Assembly: GCA_035622335.1 (NCBI GenBank)
Contig: DASPVO010000076.1
Location: 1 to 23,782 of the forward strand
Length of the DNA: 23,782 nt
Direction of reading: 5' to 3'
DNA from: DATJAJ01 sp035622335
Lineage (GTDB): Archaea; Thermoproteota; Nitrososphaeria; Nitrososphaerales; Gagatemarchaeaceae
In this document: in pieces, positions 1-7,078 of the stretch
Numbering within the stretch: position 1 is the first letter of the stretch
Layout of the letters: every line of letters begins with the position of its first letter
Position numbers and translations under genes: made by a program
Notes under the pieces: generated by a model
Told to the model about the DNA's origin: nothing
What the model saw: only the letters and a program-made list of their open reading frames with translations
The model's database searches: none

Positions 1-121
1 AACCAGAGAAAATGATGCCGTCTTTTGTCAGGACTGCCGCCCCAACCTTAAGGCGAGAGTAAGGGGCGTAGGCATGCTGCATACACTCGACGGCAGCCTT
101 CTTCATGTCTTGCAGGCTCAA
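1..121 (-). CDS. cdd: Cytidine deaminase, N-terminal part (cut by window edge)
   Basis: Zinc-dependent cytidine deaminase converts cytidine or deoxycytidine to uridine or deoxyuridine in pyrimidine salvage. Only about the first 40 residues are here; the gene runs leftwards off the window. The reverse-strand reading contains QHAYAPYSRLKVGAAVLTKD, which matches the conserved N-terminal block of the family (A-Y-A-P-Y-S-x-x-x-V-G-A-A). The zinc-binding His/Cys motifs would lie outside. I chose the TTG at 121 because an ATTTAA box at 148-153 sits about 27 bases upstream and the resulting N-terminus has normal family length. The ATG at 106 is the alternative. Identification is firm for so short a fragment but rests on one motif block. 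Confidence 0.75.
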   Translation of the reverse strand, partial: MSLQDMKKAAVECMQHAYAPYSRLKVGAAVLTKDGIIFSG

Positions 122-147
122 GGAGTCGAGACGGGGGGAGCATCTAG

Positions 148-153
148 TTAAAT
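148..153 (-). promoter_or_regulatory. TATA-type box of the cytidine deaminase gene
   Basis: ATTTAA on the reverse strand, centred about 29 bases before the TTG start at 121. This is the leaderless spacing seen throughout the window. Confidence 0.45.
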
Positions 154-183
154 CGTCGCCGATCGAGTCTCAATAGCTCATTC

Positions 184-693
184 CTAAACCCAACTCGCAG
201 CTATCATTAAAGCCGCGGCGAGCACTAGAAGAATCAGGCTGATCCTACCCCAGGCACTCATTGTCTTGAGATGCTTCTTCATCTCCTGAGTTGGTTCATT
301 CTGTCCATTCGATACCGCGAACCTGGCAGCTGCGACGAACTTGTTCGCGGTACGAATTTGAATCGACTCTCCGATGATCATGGCAAGCAAGCCTAGAACG
401 ATACCAAGGCCCAGATACATCCCGGGCAGCGTCGAGAAGAAGGAGTAATTGCCGTTGGTGAAGACTCCCAAGAAGATTAGCCCGAAGAGACCCGTCCCGC
501 CGACTGCGGCGTGGGCCAACCCTTTCACTCCGGGCCAGGCCTGGAACAGGAACTCGGCGGACTTCAGCCCCGACTGCCTTATGCCACGTGCAAGCACCGG
601 ACCAATCACGAGATTGAAGATTACCGCGTAACCTAGAAGGAGCATCGACGAAAGGATGTGCAACTCTGCAAAGAGTCCGAGAAGAATGGACAA
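184..693 (-). CDS. Small four-helix integral membrane protein
   Basis: A 169-residue, very hydrophobic protein with four predicted membrane helices at about residues 5-30, 60-80, 90-112 and 148-168. A polar stretch lies before the last helix (about 113-147, including EPTQEMKKHL). The architecture resembles DUF2269/CopD-like small membrane proteins of unknown role, but I see no copper- or haem-binding motif that would settle it. The start used is a TTG at 693. No convincing TATA box lies at the expected distance, so the start is uncertain. The gene follows the next upstream gene in the same direction with a gap of 36 bases, so it may share a transcript with it. Function unknown. Confidence 0.7.
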   Translation of the reverse strand: MSILLGLFAELHILSSMLLLGYAVIFNLVIGPVLARGIRQSGLKSAEFLFQAWPGVKGLAHAAVGGTGLFGLIFLGVFTNGNYSFFSTLPGMYLGLGIVLGLLAMIIGESIQIRTANKFVAAARFAVSNGQNEPTQEMKKHLKTMSAWGRISLILLVLAAALMIAASWV

Positions 694-729
694 CCTAGAT
701 GAATCGCACCAACACGAGTCTGGGTCTCG

Positions 730-903
730 TCACTTCGCCGGTTTGCTTCCTATCTCGACGAGTTGGAAGTTCACTTGATAGCGCTTCCCGTGAACCTCGA
801 GTTTTGCGGACGAGTAGTATCCTCTTGAGCCTGTCGAGAACGTCTTTTCGCCCAGGGTAACCTCGCCCAGTTTTTCAGAACCCTCGTATATCTCCGCTCG
901 CAT
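730..903 (-). CDS. Small conserved-looking protein, 57 residues
   Basis: A 57-residue soluble protein rich in short beta-strand patterns (EIYEGSEKLGEVTLGEK, KLEVHGKRYQVNFQLVEIG). I do not recognise a family. The ATG at 903 is preferred over the GTG at 912, because the TATA-like box at 925-934 (read on this strand as TTTTAATATC) is about 27 bases from it. It probably heads a short transcript continuing into the membrane protein at 184-693. It shares a divergent promoter region with the gene starting at 982. Confidence 0.6.
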   Translation of the reverse strand: MRAEIYEGSEKLGEVTLGEKTFSTGSRGYYSSAKLEVHGKRYQVNFQLVEIGSKPAK

Positions 904-924
904 ACTCCGCACGGTTAGCGCGAG

Positions 925-934
925 ATATTAAAAC
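925..934. promoter_or_regulatory. Divergent promoter box
   Basis: GATATTAAAA reads as a TATA-like element in both directions. It is 27 bases from the ATG at 903 on the minus strand. On the plus strand it would give a start of transcription near 955, ahead of the ATG at 982. Confidence 0.4.
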
Positions 935-981
935 GAGATGGGCCATGGGTGAGAAAGTTGGCAGTAGGGCGATTCCAAGTC

Positions 982-1419
982 ATGGCTGTGCTCCAAGCGG
1001 CCCGTGCGTATGCTCTGGGTCTACCCTTGGAGACCTGCTATTCATGGGGCCTGAATCGAGCCATCTACATCGCGGCAGCCAAGCGTGGTTTCAAGTCGAC
1101 AGGGAGAGGAGGAGCTGGCGGAGGGACTTCAAAACTAGAAGAATTGTACAGCTTGGATGACGGAGATGACTCTGCTTACTGCGTAGAGAAAGGTGGAACC
1201 ATGCTCTTCACGATAGGTGGAGAAATTCAGACGAAGGAAGCCTTCGCGAAACAGGTTTCTTCTCGATTCGGCGCCGCGTTCAACGATGCCTGGAAGGAGG
1301 CCCTGGAGTACGTGAAGACGTTTGACAAGGACACGTTGCGTTCCAGAGACGCCTTCTTCGCAGATGTCTACCGGCCTCGAAGAGACGAATTGGCAGAGAA
1401 GTGGACCCTCGATAGCTAG
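982..1419 (+). CDS. Unrecognised soluble protein, about 145 residues
   Basis: A soluble protein starting MAVLQAARAYALG. The N-terminal third is helical with conserved-looking aromatic and Cys residues (LETCYSWGLNRAIYIAAAKR). A Gly-rich linker follows (GRGGAGGGTS, about residues 42-51), then a mixed C-terminal half ending RRDELAEKWTLDS. I do not recognise a family and infer no function. Reading is open back to a GTG at 949, but the ATG at 982 lies 27 bases after the predicted transcription start and gives a clean N-terminus. It ends 33 bases before the stop of the convergent M13 peptidase gene. Confidence 0.65.
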   Translation: MAVLQAARAYALGLPLETCYSWGLNRAIYIAAAKRGFKSTGRGGAGGGTSKLEELYSLDDGDDSAYCVEKGGTMLFTIGGEIQTKEAFAKQVSSRFGAAFNDAWKEALEYVKTFDKDTLRSRDAFFADVYRPRRDELAEKWTLDS

Positions 1420-1452
1420 GATTGAACTCTTGGCGTCTCCATCCCAGTAGAG

Positions 1453-3450
1453 TTACCAGATTTCGACTCTCTTTTTCTCCGGTCTCCGCATCGCAGACCC
1501 CTTGGAAATCTTGAAAGCGTTCCAGAACTCGGGAACGTTGACCAGGGGGCCTATCACCCGGAACCTGACGGGCGAGTGAGGGTCAATCGTAAGAAGGCGC
1601 TTTTGTTCCTCTTCACGCGCCTTTCCTCTCCATATCTGGCCATACGAGATGAACAGTCTCTGTTCAGGGGTCAGGCCATCGATCTTTGCACCCGACGCCC
1701 TTCCGTCATCCAGGCGACGCTTAAGCGCCTCATGCGCGAGACGCACGCCTCCCAGATCGGCAATGTTCTCTCCCCTCGTGAGCATCCCGTTCACGTGCAT
1801 CCCCGGCAGCGGCTCGAACTCAGAGTACTCGTCGGCTATCTTCTTCGCTCGTCCTTCGAACTCCTTTGTGTCCTTCTTGGTCCACCAATCCCTGAGGTTG
1901 CCGTCGTAGTCGTACTTTCTCCCCTGGTCGTCGTACCCGTGAGTTATCTCATGGCCGATTACCACGCCTATACCGCCCAAGTTCACCGCGTCGTCCATCT
2001 TGAAGTCGAAGAAGGGGGGCTGCAGGATTCCCGCCGGGAAAACTATCTCGTTCAGGTTGGGACTGTAATACGCGTTGACCGTGGGAGGAGTCATGCCCCA
2101 CTCAGACCGATCTATTGGGCCCCCTACCTGTGCAATCTTCCGCCTGATTTCAAACGTGGCGGCCCTGCGGACGTTCCCCAAGTAGTCGTCGCGCCTAATC
2201 CTGACCGAAGAGTAGTCCCTGAACTTGTCAGGATATCCTATCTTGGTGTTAAAACGATCCAGTTTCGCAAGGGCCCGCTGCCGCGTCTTCTCCGTCATCC
2301 AAGGGATAGTCTCTAATTTGTCTCGGAATACTCTCTTGAGGTCTTGAACCAGCTCCATCATCTTAGCTCGTGCTTCAGGGGTGAAGTGACGCTCTACGAA
2401 GAGCTGACCCAGCGCTTCGCCGATCGAGTAGTCGATGACCATCGCTGCCCTCTTCCAGCTGGGCTCGAGCTTCTGTTGGCCCACGAGGCTTCGCTTGAAG
2501 AAGTTGAAGTCCTCGCCCTCAGCCTTCCTATCCAGGAGGGGGGCGTTCCAGTGCAGTGTGTGCCATCGGAGGTAGACCTTCTGGTCTTCCTTGGGCATCT
2601 TTCGGACGAGCCTGCTCATCGCATCGAAGAATTCTGGCTGACCGACGATTACATAGGCGACCTTAGCGAGCCCTCTTTCTGAGAGGTACGCTTTCCAAGG
2701 GAAGCCCGGCGCGCGCCTTGCGAGTTCCTCGGTCGTGAACTTGTGATAGTTCTTGTGTGGGTCGCGTAGCGCGGTCCTCGTCTTGCTGGCCTTGGCCAAG
2801 GCAGTCTCTGTCCGCATGACTTGAACGGCTGCTGCTTCTGCGGCCTGCCTTGTCTCGCCCAGGATGACAAACATGCGGGAAAGGTGCTTCAGGTAGGCCC
2901 TTCGCAGAGGCGCAAAACGTGCCTTGAGATAGTAGTCTCGGTCTGGGAGAGACAGACCGCCCTGGAAGAGGTGAAACGCGTAGACGGCGCTGTTCTTGTC
3001 ATCGGGGGCGACAAACGCGTCGAAGAGCACCGGTATTCCTTGGTCATGAAGGTTCGCTACTTCGGCAGCCAAGGAAGATGGCGTTGTTATGGCCCCTATG
3101 CGGCGAAGTTCCTTAGCGATAGGTCGAAGGCCAAGCTCATTTCTGCGCTTGATGTCCATGGCTGACTCGTAGAAGTCGCCAATCTTTCTTTTGGCGGACC
3201 CCGGCCGTCCCCTTGAAGTAACAGAGTCGTCCAGAATCGCCTTCAGAAGTTTCACGTTGTGATCAACCAATTCGGAAAACCCTCCCCAGCGCGCTCTGTC
3301 AGCAGGAATCTCGTTGGTGTCGAGCCAGTGGCCGCAAGCGTATCTGTAGAAGTCCTTTGCAGGGTCGGCTGAACGGTCCATGTGCTTGACTGAAAAGCTC
3401 GGCGTCTGCGACCTGCCTCCAGCGCCCGTATGCCGGGCGGACGTGGCCAT
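1453..3450 (-). CDS. M13 family zinc metallopeptidase (neprilysin/PepO type)
   Basis: A 665-residue endopeptidase expected to cleave oligopeptides. The zinc site is complete: HEITH at residues 500-504 (two His ligands and the catalytic Glu) and ENIAD at 561-565 (third ligand, Glu561), with the usual spacing of about 60. The substrate-binding block NAYYSPNLNEIVFPA starts near residue 459. The C-terminus ends in the family-typical hydrophobic and Trp residues (VEIW). Length matches bacterial PepO and the ectodomain of neprilysin. There is no signal peptide or membrane anchor, so a cytoplasmic oligopeptidase is inferred. The ATG at 3450 is supported by a CTTTTAT box at 3481-3487 and predicts an almost leaderless mRNA. 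Confidence 0.95.
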   Translation of the reverse strand: MATSARHTGAGGRSQTPSFSVKHMDRSADPAKDFYRYACGHWLDTNEIPADRARWGGFSELVDHNVKLLKAILDDSVTSRGRPGSAKRKIGDFYESAMDIKRRNELGLRPIAKELRRIGAITTPSSLAAEVANLHDQGIPVLFDAFVAPDDKNSAVYAFHLFQGGLSLPDRDYYLKARFAPLRRAYLKHLSRMFVILGETRQAAEAAAVQVMRTETALAKASKTRTALRDPHKNYHKFTTEELARRAPGFPWKAYLSERGLAKVAYVIVGQPEFFDAMSRLVRKMPKEDQKVYLRWHTLHWNAPLLDRKAEGEDFNFFKRSLVGQQKLEPSWKRAAMVIDYSIGEALGQLFVERHFTPEARAKMMELVQDLKRVFRDKLETIPWMTEKTRQRALAKLDRFNTKIGYPDKFRDYSSVRIRRDDYLGNVRRAATFEIRRKIAQVGGPIDRSEWGMTPPTVNAYYSPNLNEIVFPAGILQPPFFDFKMDDAVNLGGIGVVIGHEITHGYDDQGRKYDYDGNLRDWWTKKDTKEFEGRAKKIADEYSEFEPLPGMHVNGMLTRGENIADLGGVRLAHEALKRRLDDGRASGAKIDGLTPEQRLFISYGQIWRGKAREEEQKRLLTIDPHSPVRFRVIGPLVNVPEFWNAFKISKGSAMRRPEKKRVEIW

Positions 3451-3480
3451 GGCTTAACGCGCGCTCAAGACCTGGTATTG

Positions 3481-3487
3481 ATAAAAG
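3481..3487 (-). promoter_or_regulatory. TATA-type box of the M13 peptidase gene
   Basis: CTTTTAT on the reverse strand, about 33 bases before the ATG at 3450. The rest of 3451-3619 holds no gene I can support. Confidence 0.45.
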
Positions 3488-3619
3488 CGTTGTCTGGTCT
3501 CTGCCGCAAGGCATGAGGTTCAGAAGATGGAGCACAGAAGGATGAGCTTCCGCAGGCTCTTCGCCCCTCAAACCAGAACTTCAGGAGCAAGAAGGAAAAC
3601 ATAGTGCATAATAGCTGGG

Positions 3620-4183
3620 ATGGAGGAGTCGACGCATTTGCCGATTGACTTGCTTCAGGTCAGCATCAATACAATATCTGCAGACACGACTCTCCTGGCT
3701 TCGATTGCGATCATCCTGGGCACGGTCTTCGTCGTGATAGAGATGAGGGACAACAAGAAGCTCGTCGAGGCTTCGTTCAGACAGGCCAACACCGCCGCAC
3801 TGCAGCTTCAACAGAACCACGAACTCGCAACGGTTGACCTGATCACAAAGATGTATGACTTTGCGAACAGCCTCGAAGTTCAACGGTCTTGGTTTACCGT
3901 GCTCAACACAAAGATAACATCCTTCGAGGAGTACGAGAGGCTCTCCAACGAGGACAAGCTTGCGTTCCAGCAAATCGCCTCGCTTTTCGAATCGGTCGGC
4001 CTACTCGTGGAGAAGGGTTTCGTGAAGGCCGAGCTCGCAGATGAGATGTTCGCGACGAGGCTCGCGTGGGAGAGGCTCGAGCCCTTCGTGACAGGGATCA
4101 GGGAGAAGTACAGCAGCGAAGACTACTACGTCTGGATGGAGAAACTCTACGACAGGCTGACGAGCGCTCCCGGCATAGCATAG
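3620..4183 (+). CDS. N-terminally membrane-anchored protein, DUF4760-like
   Basis: A 187-residue protein with one strongly hydrophobic segment at about residues 22-42 (TLLASIAIILGTVFVVIEM). A helical, charged domain follows that faces the cytoplasm if the positive-inside rule holds (RDNKK follows the helix). The domain pattern (EVQRSWFTVLN, FQQIASLFESVGLLVEKG, ERLEPFVTGIREKY) is like the DUF4760 type of helical domain. The molecular role is unknown. The start is the ATG at 3620; a TTG at 3638 is a possible alternative since the best A/T box (GCATAATA near 3606-3613) lies nearer to that one. Single gene between unrelated neighbours. Confidence 0.7.
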   Translation: MEESTHLPIDLLQVSINTISADTTLLASIAIILGTVFVVIEMRDNKKLVEASFRQANTAALQLQQNHELATVDLITKMYDFANSLEVQRSWFTVLNTKITSFEEYERLSNEDKLAFQQIASLFESVGLLVEKGFVKAELADEMFATRLAWERLEPFVTGIREKYSSEDYYVWMEKLYDRLTSAPGIA

Positions 4184-4216
4184 GCGGAACGCCACCGGCG
4201 GTTTGACGGCGCAGGG

Positions 4217-4222
4217 TTTATT
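4217..4222 (+). promoter_or_regulatory. TATA-type box of the aldo/keto reductase gene
   Basis: TTTATT centred 27-28 bases before the ATG at 4247. This spacing favours that ATG over the in-frame GTG at 4232. Confidence 0.5.
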
Positions 4223-4246
4223 CAGGTCGGGGTGGAGATTAATGAC

Positions 4247-5227
4247 ATGAAGTACGCCACCCTTGGGAGCACCGGACTCAGGGTGTCTCGGTTGGCGCTC
4301 GGGTGCATGAGCTTCGGAGGTCCGGACTCGAAAGGATTCGAGTGGACGTTGGGGTACGAAGACGCGAAGAGAGTGATAGACACGGCGCTGAACCTGGGCA
4401 TTAACTTCTTTGATACCGCAGACGTCTACTCTCAGGGAAGATCGGAAGAGATCGTGGGCAAGGCTCTTCAGGGGAGTAGGAAGGACGTCGTGATAGCGAC
4501 CAAGGTCGGGTTGCCGACAGGCGAGGGACCTGGGGACAGAGGGCTGGGGAAGGCGCACATCAGGAGAAATCTCGCGAAGTCACTCGAGCACCTGAGGACT
4601 GATCACGTAGACCTGTACCAGATTCACCGTTGGGACTACTCCACTCCGATAGACGACGTCCTGAAGACGTTGACCGAAGCAGTGAAGCAGGGACAAGTAG
4701 ACCACATTGGAGCGTCGAGCATGTGGTCTTGGCAGCTTGCGAAGGCTCTCTGCAAGAGCGATGAGAAGAGCCTCGAGAGGTTCGAGACGATGCAGAACCA
4801 CTACAACCTGGCGTACCGTGAAGAAGAGAGGGAGATGATTCCACTTTGCAGAGAGGAAGGCATCGCGCTCCTGCCCTGGAGCCCCCTCGCGCGCGGCTTC
4901 CTGAGCGGAAGATACACGCGAAGGGGAAGACGTGAGTCGCTGAGGTACAAGAAGGACCGTCTGATGAGGGAGCGTTTCTTCAGGCCAGAGGACTTCGATG
5001 TCGTCGATAGACTCATCGAACTCGCGAAGACCAAGGGAGTCAAACCCTCGCAGCTCGCCCTCGCTTGGCTTCTGAGCAAGAAAGGGGTGGTGTCGCCCAT
5101 TGTAGGCGCCACCAAGCCGGACCAGCTCGAGGAGCTTGCGGAGGCGATGGAGATCAAACTGAAGAAATCGGATGTCAAAATGCTAGAAGAGCCGTACAGA
5201 CCCCATCCCGTGTTGGGTCACTCGTAG
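4247..5227 (+). CDS. Aldo/keto reductase, NADP(H)-dependent
   Basis: A 326-residue TIM-barrel oxidoreductase of the aldo/keto reductase superfamily, reducing carbonyl substrates with NADPH. The catalytic tetrad is complete: Asp56 and Tyr61 (FFDTADVYSQG), Lys86 (VIATKVG) and His127 (YQIHRWD). The N-terminal GxTGLxVSxLxLGxMxFG pattern and the C-terminal coenzyme-loop sequence (SPIVGATKPDQLEE) are also present. It is closest in style to the group that includes YajO, Tas and YhdN, with a VYSQGRSEEIVGKAL block. The natural substrate cannot be told from sequence. It lies upstream of the end-joining operon in the same direction, but the Ku gene has its own A/T box, so a functional link is not implied. 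Confidence 0.93.
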   Translation: MKYATLGSTGLRVSRLALGCMSFGGPDSKGFEWTLGYEDAKRVIDTALNLGINFFDTADVYSQGRSEEIVGKALQGSRKDVVIATKVGLPTGEGPGDRGLGKAHIRRNLAKSLEHLRTDHVDLYQIHRWDYSTPIDDVLKTLTEAVKQGQVDHIGASSMWSWQLAKALCKSDEKSLERFETMQNHYNLAYREEEREMIPLCREEGIALLPWSPLARGFLSGRYTRRGRRESLRYKKDRLMRERFFRPEDFDVVDRLIELAKTKGVKPSQLALAWLLSKKGVVSPIVGATKPDQLEELAEAMEIKLKKSDVKMLEEPYRPHPVLGHS

Positions 5228-5264
5228 GCTCCTCTCCGTTCAATTTCACGAAAGACGGGCAACC

Positions 5265-5272
5265 TTAATTAT
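5265..5272 (+). promoter_or_regulatory. TATA-type box of the Ku-ligase-polymerase operon
   Basis: TTAATTAT, preceded by CC, sits about 21 bases before the ATG at 5289 and about 29 before the next in-frame TTG at 5298. The exact first codon of Ku is therefore slightly uncertain. Confidence 0.4.
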
Positions 5273-5288
5273 CCAAACGGGGGATTTG

Positions 5289-6143
5289 ATGCTGACATTG
5301 CCAAGGAAGGACATCTTCTCGGAGGTTGAGAAGCAGGCGGACAGCGCCGCGGTCTCTAGGGCATCGTGGCGAGGGGTCCTCAGCCTGGACTTGCCGACCT
5401 TGGGACTTGGAGCGGTGGAGTATCACCTTAGGGCCGCGAAGGCTCACGGCGATCTTCAGCGAGTGAGCGTCACAAAGCTCGACAAGAAGACGGGGAAGGA
5501 AGTTGTTAGCAGGGAAGTTCCGAGAATCTACCGCTACAAGGAAGGTCCCAACGGGGAAAGGCTGGACCTGCAGGAGGTGACCCCTGAGGAGGCCAAGAAG
5601 TACCTGAGATACAAGGGCGAGTACCCCGTCACGGTTCGGACAGAGAAGCGTTACTTCCTGAAGTACGAGCTGGAGTTCACAGGAAAGTGGATTGAAGTTC
5701 CCCTCGACCAGACGACCGACAAGCAGGATGGAGAAGAGGTTGAACCCTTCGAAAGGACCACGCGGGTCGAAGTGGAGAAGGACGGCTTCGTCCCGTTGGA
5801 GCGGGTATCGGAATACAAGTTCAAGGAGGTCTACCAACTCGCTCCTGATACAGACAAGAAGGTAGGTGAAACCAATTCAAGAGTTACGCAGCTGGCGAGG
5901 TATCTGATCGAAAAGGACACGGCCCTGGTCGCCTTCTTCTCATGGGGGAGAGGTTACAACTTCTACACCTGCGTGATCTACCCCTACGAACGGAAGGACG
6001 GCCGGCTGTGGCTTTTGATGGGCATGAGCGAAGGCATACTCAAGCTGGACGACGCATGGGCTCTCCAAGAGGAAAAGGTGAAGGCCAAGCTCCCCGAAGT
6101 CCCGGTGGCCCGAAAGAAACCCAAGGTCGTACTCTCGAAGTAG
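5289..6143 (+). CDS. ku: Divergent Ku-family DNA end-binding protein
   Basis: A 284-residue protein that I identify as a prokaryotic-type Ku, the ring-shaped protein that threads onto broken DNA ends in non-homologous end joining. Visible family landmarks are the first strand (SRASWRGVLSL, residues 23-33), the YKEG block followed by VTPEE (82-101), and FVPLERVSEYKFKEVYQLAP (167-186), which lines up with the bacterial FVPLEE...YF...YYLAPD block. After these come a helix LARYLIEKDTALVAFF (202-217) and GRLWLLMGMSEGI (238-250), in the place of the bacterial strand ending in PDEI. About 40 extra residues appear to lie before FVPLE. There is no long C-terminal extension, only a short basic tail. 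The gene order ligase then polymerase supports the call. Without that context the similarity would be modest. Confidence 0.8.
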   Translation: MLTLPRKDIFSEVEKQADSAAVSRASWRGVLSLDLPTLGLGAVEYHLRAAKAHGDLQRVSVTKLDKKTGKEVVSREVPRIYRYKEGPNGERLDLQEVTPEEAKKYLRYKGEYPVTVRTEKRYFLKYELEFTGKWIEVPLDQTTDKQDGEEVEPFERTTRVEVEKDGFVPLERVSEYKFKEVYQLAPDTDKKVGETNSRVTQLARYLIEKDTALVAFFSWGRGYNFYTCVIYPYERKDGRLWLLMGMSEGILKLDDAWALQEEKVKAKLPEVPVARKKPKVVLSK

Positions 6144-6144
6144 G

Positions 6145-6237
6145 ATGAAGAATCAGCCCTCAAACCATGACCTAGAGACTAGTTCGAAGGGGCGTGCTAG
6201 AAGAGATTTTCGTGGTCAATGGAAGAGGGGCCGCTGA
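6145..6237 (+). CDS. Possible 30-residue basic peptide between Ku and ligase
   Basis: An ATG one base after the Ku stop opens a 30-codon frame. Its TGA overlaps the ATG of the ligase (TGATG at 6235-6239). The peptide is strongly basic in its second half (SSKGRARRDFRG, then QWKRGR). The exact fit between two genes with one-base spacing and stop/start overlap looks like translational coupling. I do not recognise the sequence and there is no independent evidence of translation. A chance frame is possible in such a short gap. Confidence 0.35.
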   Translation: MKNQPSNHDLETSSKGRARRDFRGQWKRGR

Positions 6238-7067
6238 TGAGCGACCTGCCTGAGTACGTCGCCGAGAACTACGCGAGGGCGGTCAAGAAGGATCTGGGTG
6301 AGTGGCTGTCCAAGAATCCGCCCCCGAGCATCGTTGAGGCGAAGTACGACGGAATCCGCGTGTTTCTGTTCAAGAGTGGAGAGAAACTGGTCGTCTCCAG
6401 CAAACACGGCGGGGTCTACACGCCGAAGGGTAACCCTCAAGTCTTCTCTCGTGTCCCTGAGCTCCTACACGCGCCGCACAGGATGATACTCGACGGCGAG
6501 TACGTCGCTCGGGAGGAGAAGGGGCTTTTTCTGTTCGACGTTCTCCAAGTCGACGACAGGGACCTACGGCACAACCCACTCAGGGAGAGGAAGAAGGTTC
6601 TGAGAGAGATACTCAGGGGCACTGGCCTGGAAGTGAGTTTCTCACTCGCCCGCACCGTCGAGGAGATAACCAAGGCGAGGGATGACATGGTCAAGAAGGG
6701 ACGAGAGGGAATAATGGTGAAGAACCCGGAGTCTAGCTACGGTCAGCCCAACTCTTGGCTGAAGCTCAAGAAGTTCGACACAATCGACTGTTTCGTGACG
6801 GGATACGTTGAGACACAGGAGATGAAGAGAGGAGGTGTACCAAGGTCCTGGTCGGTCGCGGTCTACGACGACGCAGGTCGGGCCGTAGAACTCGGTAACG
6901 TGGGCTCGACAGTAGAGAGGGTCGACCCTCGGGATGTCAAGAAGGGTTCGGTCATAGAGGTGAGATTCCAGGAGGTGACTCGCGACAGAAAGCTCCGAGC
7001 CCCTTTCATCCTCAAGGTCAGGCATGATAAGACCCCGGACGAGTGTCTGCTTTCACAATTGGGTTAG
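6237..7067 (+). CDS. Minimal ATP-dependent DNA ligase (LigD-ligase-like)
   Basis: A 276-residue nucleotidyltransferase that seals nicks by way of a ligase-AMP intermediate. All motifs are present: motif I EAKYDGIR with adenylated Lys36, motif III LDGEYV (85-90), IIIa LFLFDVL (97-103), IV EGIMVK (157-162), V WLKLKKF (174-180), then an OB-fold ending in motif VI (RAPFILKVRHDK, 254-265). It lacks the large N-terminal DNA-binding domain of the replicative archaeal ligase, which is about twice as long. Size and placement match the ligase module of bacterial LigD, which works with Ku. The ATG at 6237 is chosen over 6219 because GAGG lies eight bases before it and it overlaps the preceding TGA. Confidence 0.93.
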   Translation: MSDLPEYVAENYARAVKKDLGEWLSKNPPPSIVEAKYDGIRVFLFKSGEKLVVSSKHGGVYTPKGNPQVFSRVPELLHAPHRMILDGEYVAREEKGLFLFDVLQVDDRDLRHNPLRERKKVLREILRGTGLEVSFSLARTVEEITKARDDMVKKGREGIMVKNPESSYGQPNSWLKLKKFDTIDCFVTGYVETQEMKRGGVPRSWSVAVYDDAGRAVELGNVGSTVERVDPRDVKKGSVIEVRFQEVTRDRKLRAPFILKVRHDKTPDECLLSQLG

Positions 7068-7070
7068 GAG
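7066..7070 (+). promoter_or_regulatory. Shine-Dalgarno site deciding the polymerase start
   Basis: AGGAG overlaps the ligase stop codon and lies eight bases before a TTG at 7079. It marks that TTG as the likely start of the polymerase gene and suggests coupled translation. Confidence 0.55.
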
Positions 7071-7078
7071 TGGCAATT

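Noticed and set aside
1576..2316. A 246-codon open frame on the plus strand
   Set aside because: It lies wholly antisense to the M13 peptidase gene, whose zinc motifs are in the other strand. No promoter box or recognisable domain.
3299..3571. A 90-codon minus-strand frame overlapping the start of the M13 gene
   Set aside because: It overlaps the peptidase N-terminus in another frame and has no promoter at the right distance or recognisable sequence.
6219..6236. Earlier ATG for the ligase
   Set aside because: The ATG at 6237 has GAGG at eight-base spacing and a TGATG overlap. The added six residues carry no ligase motif.
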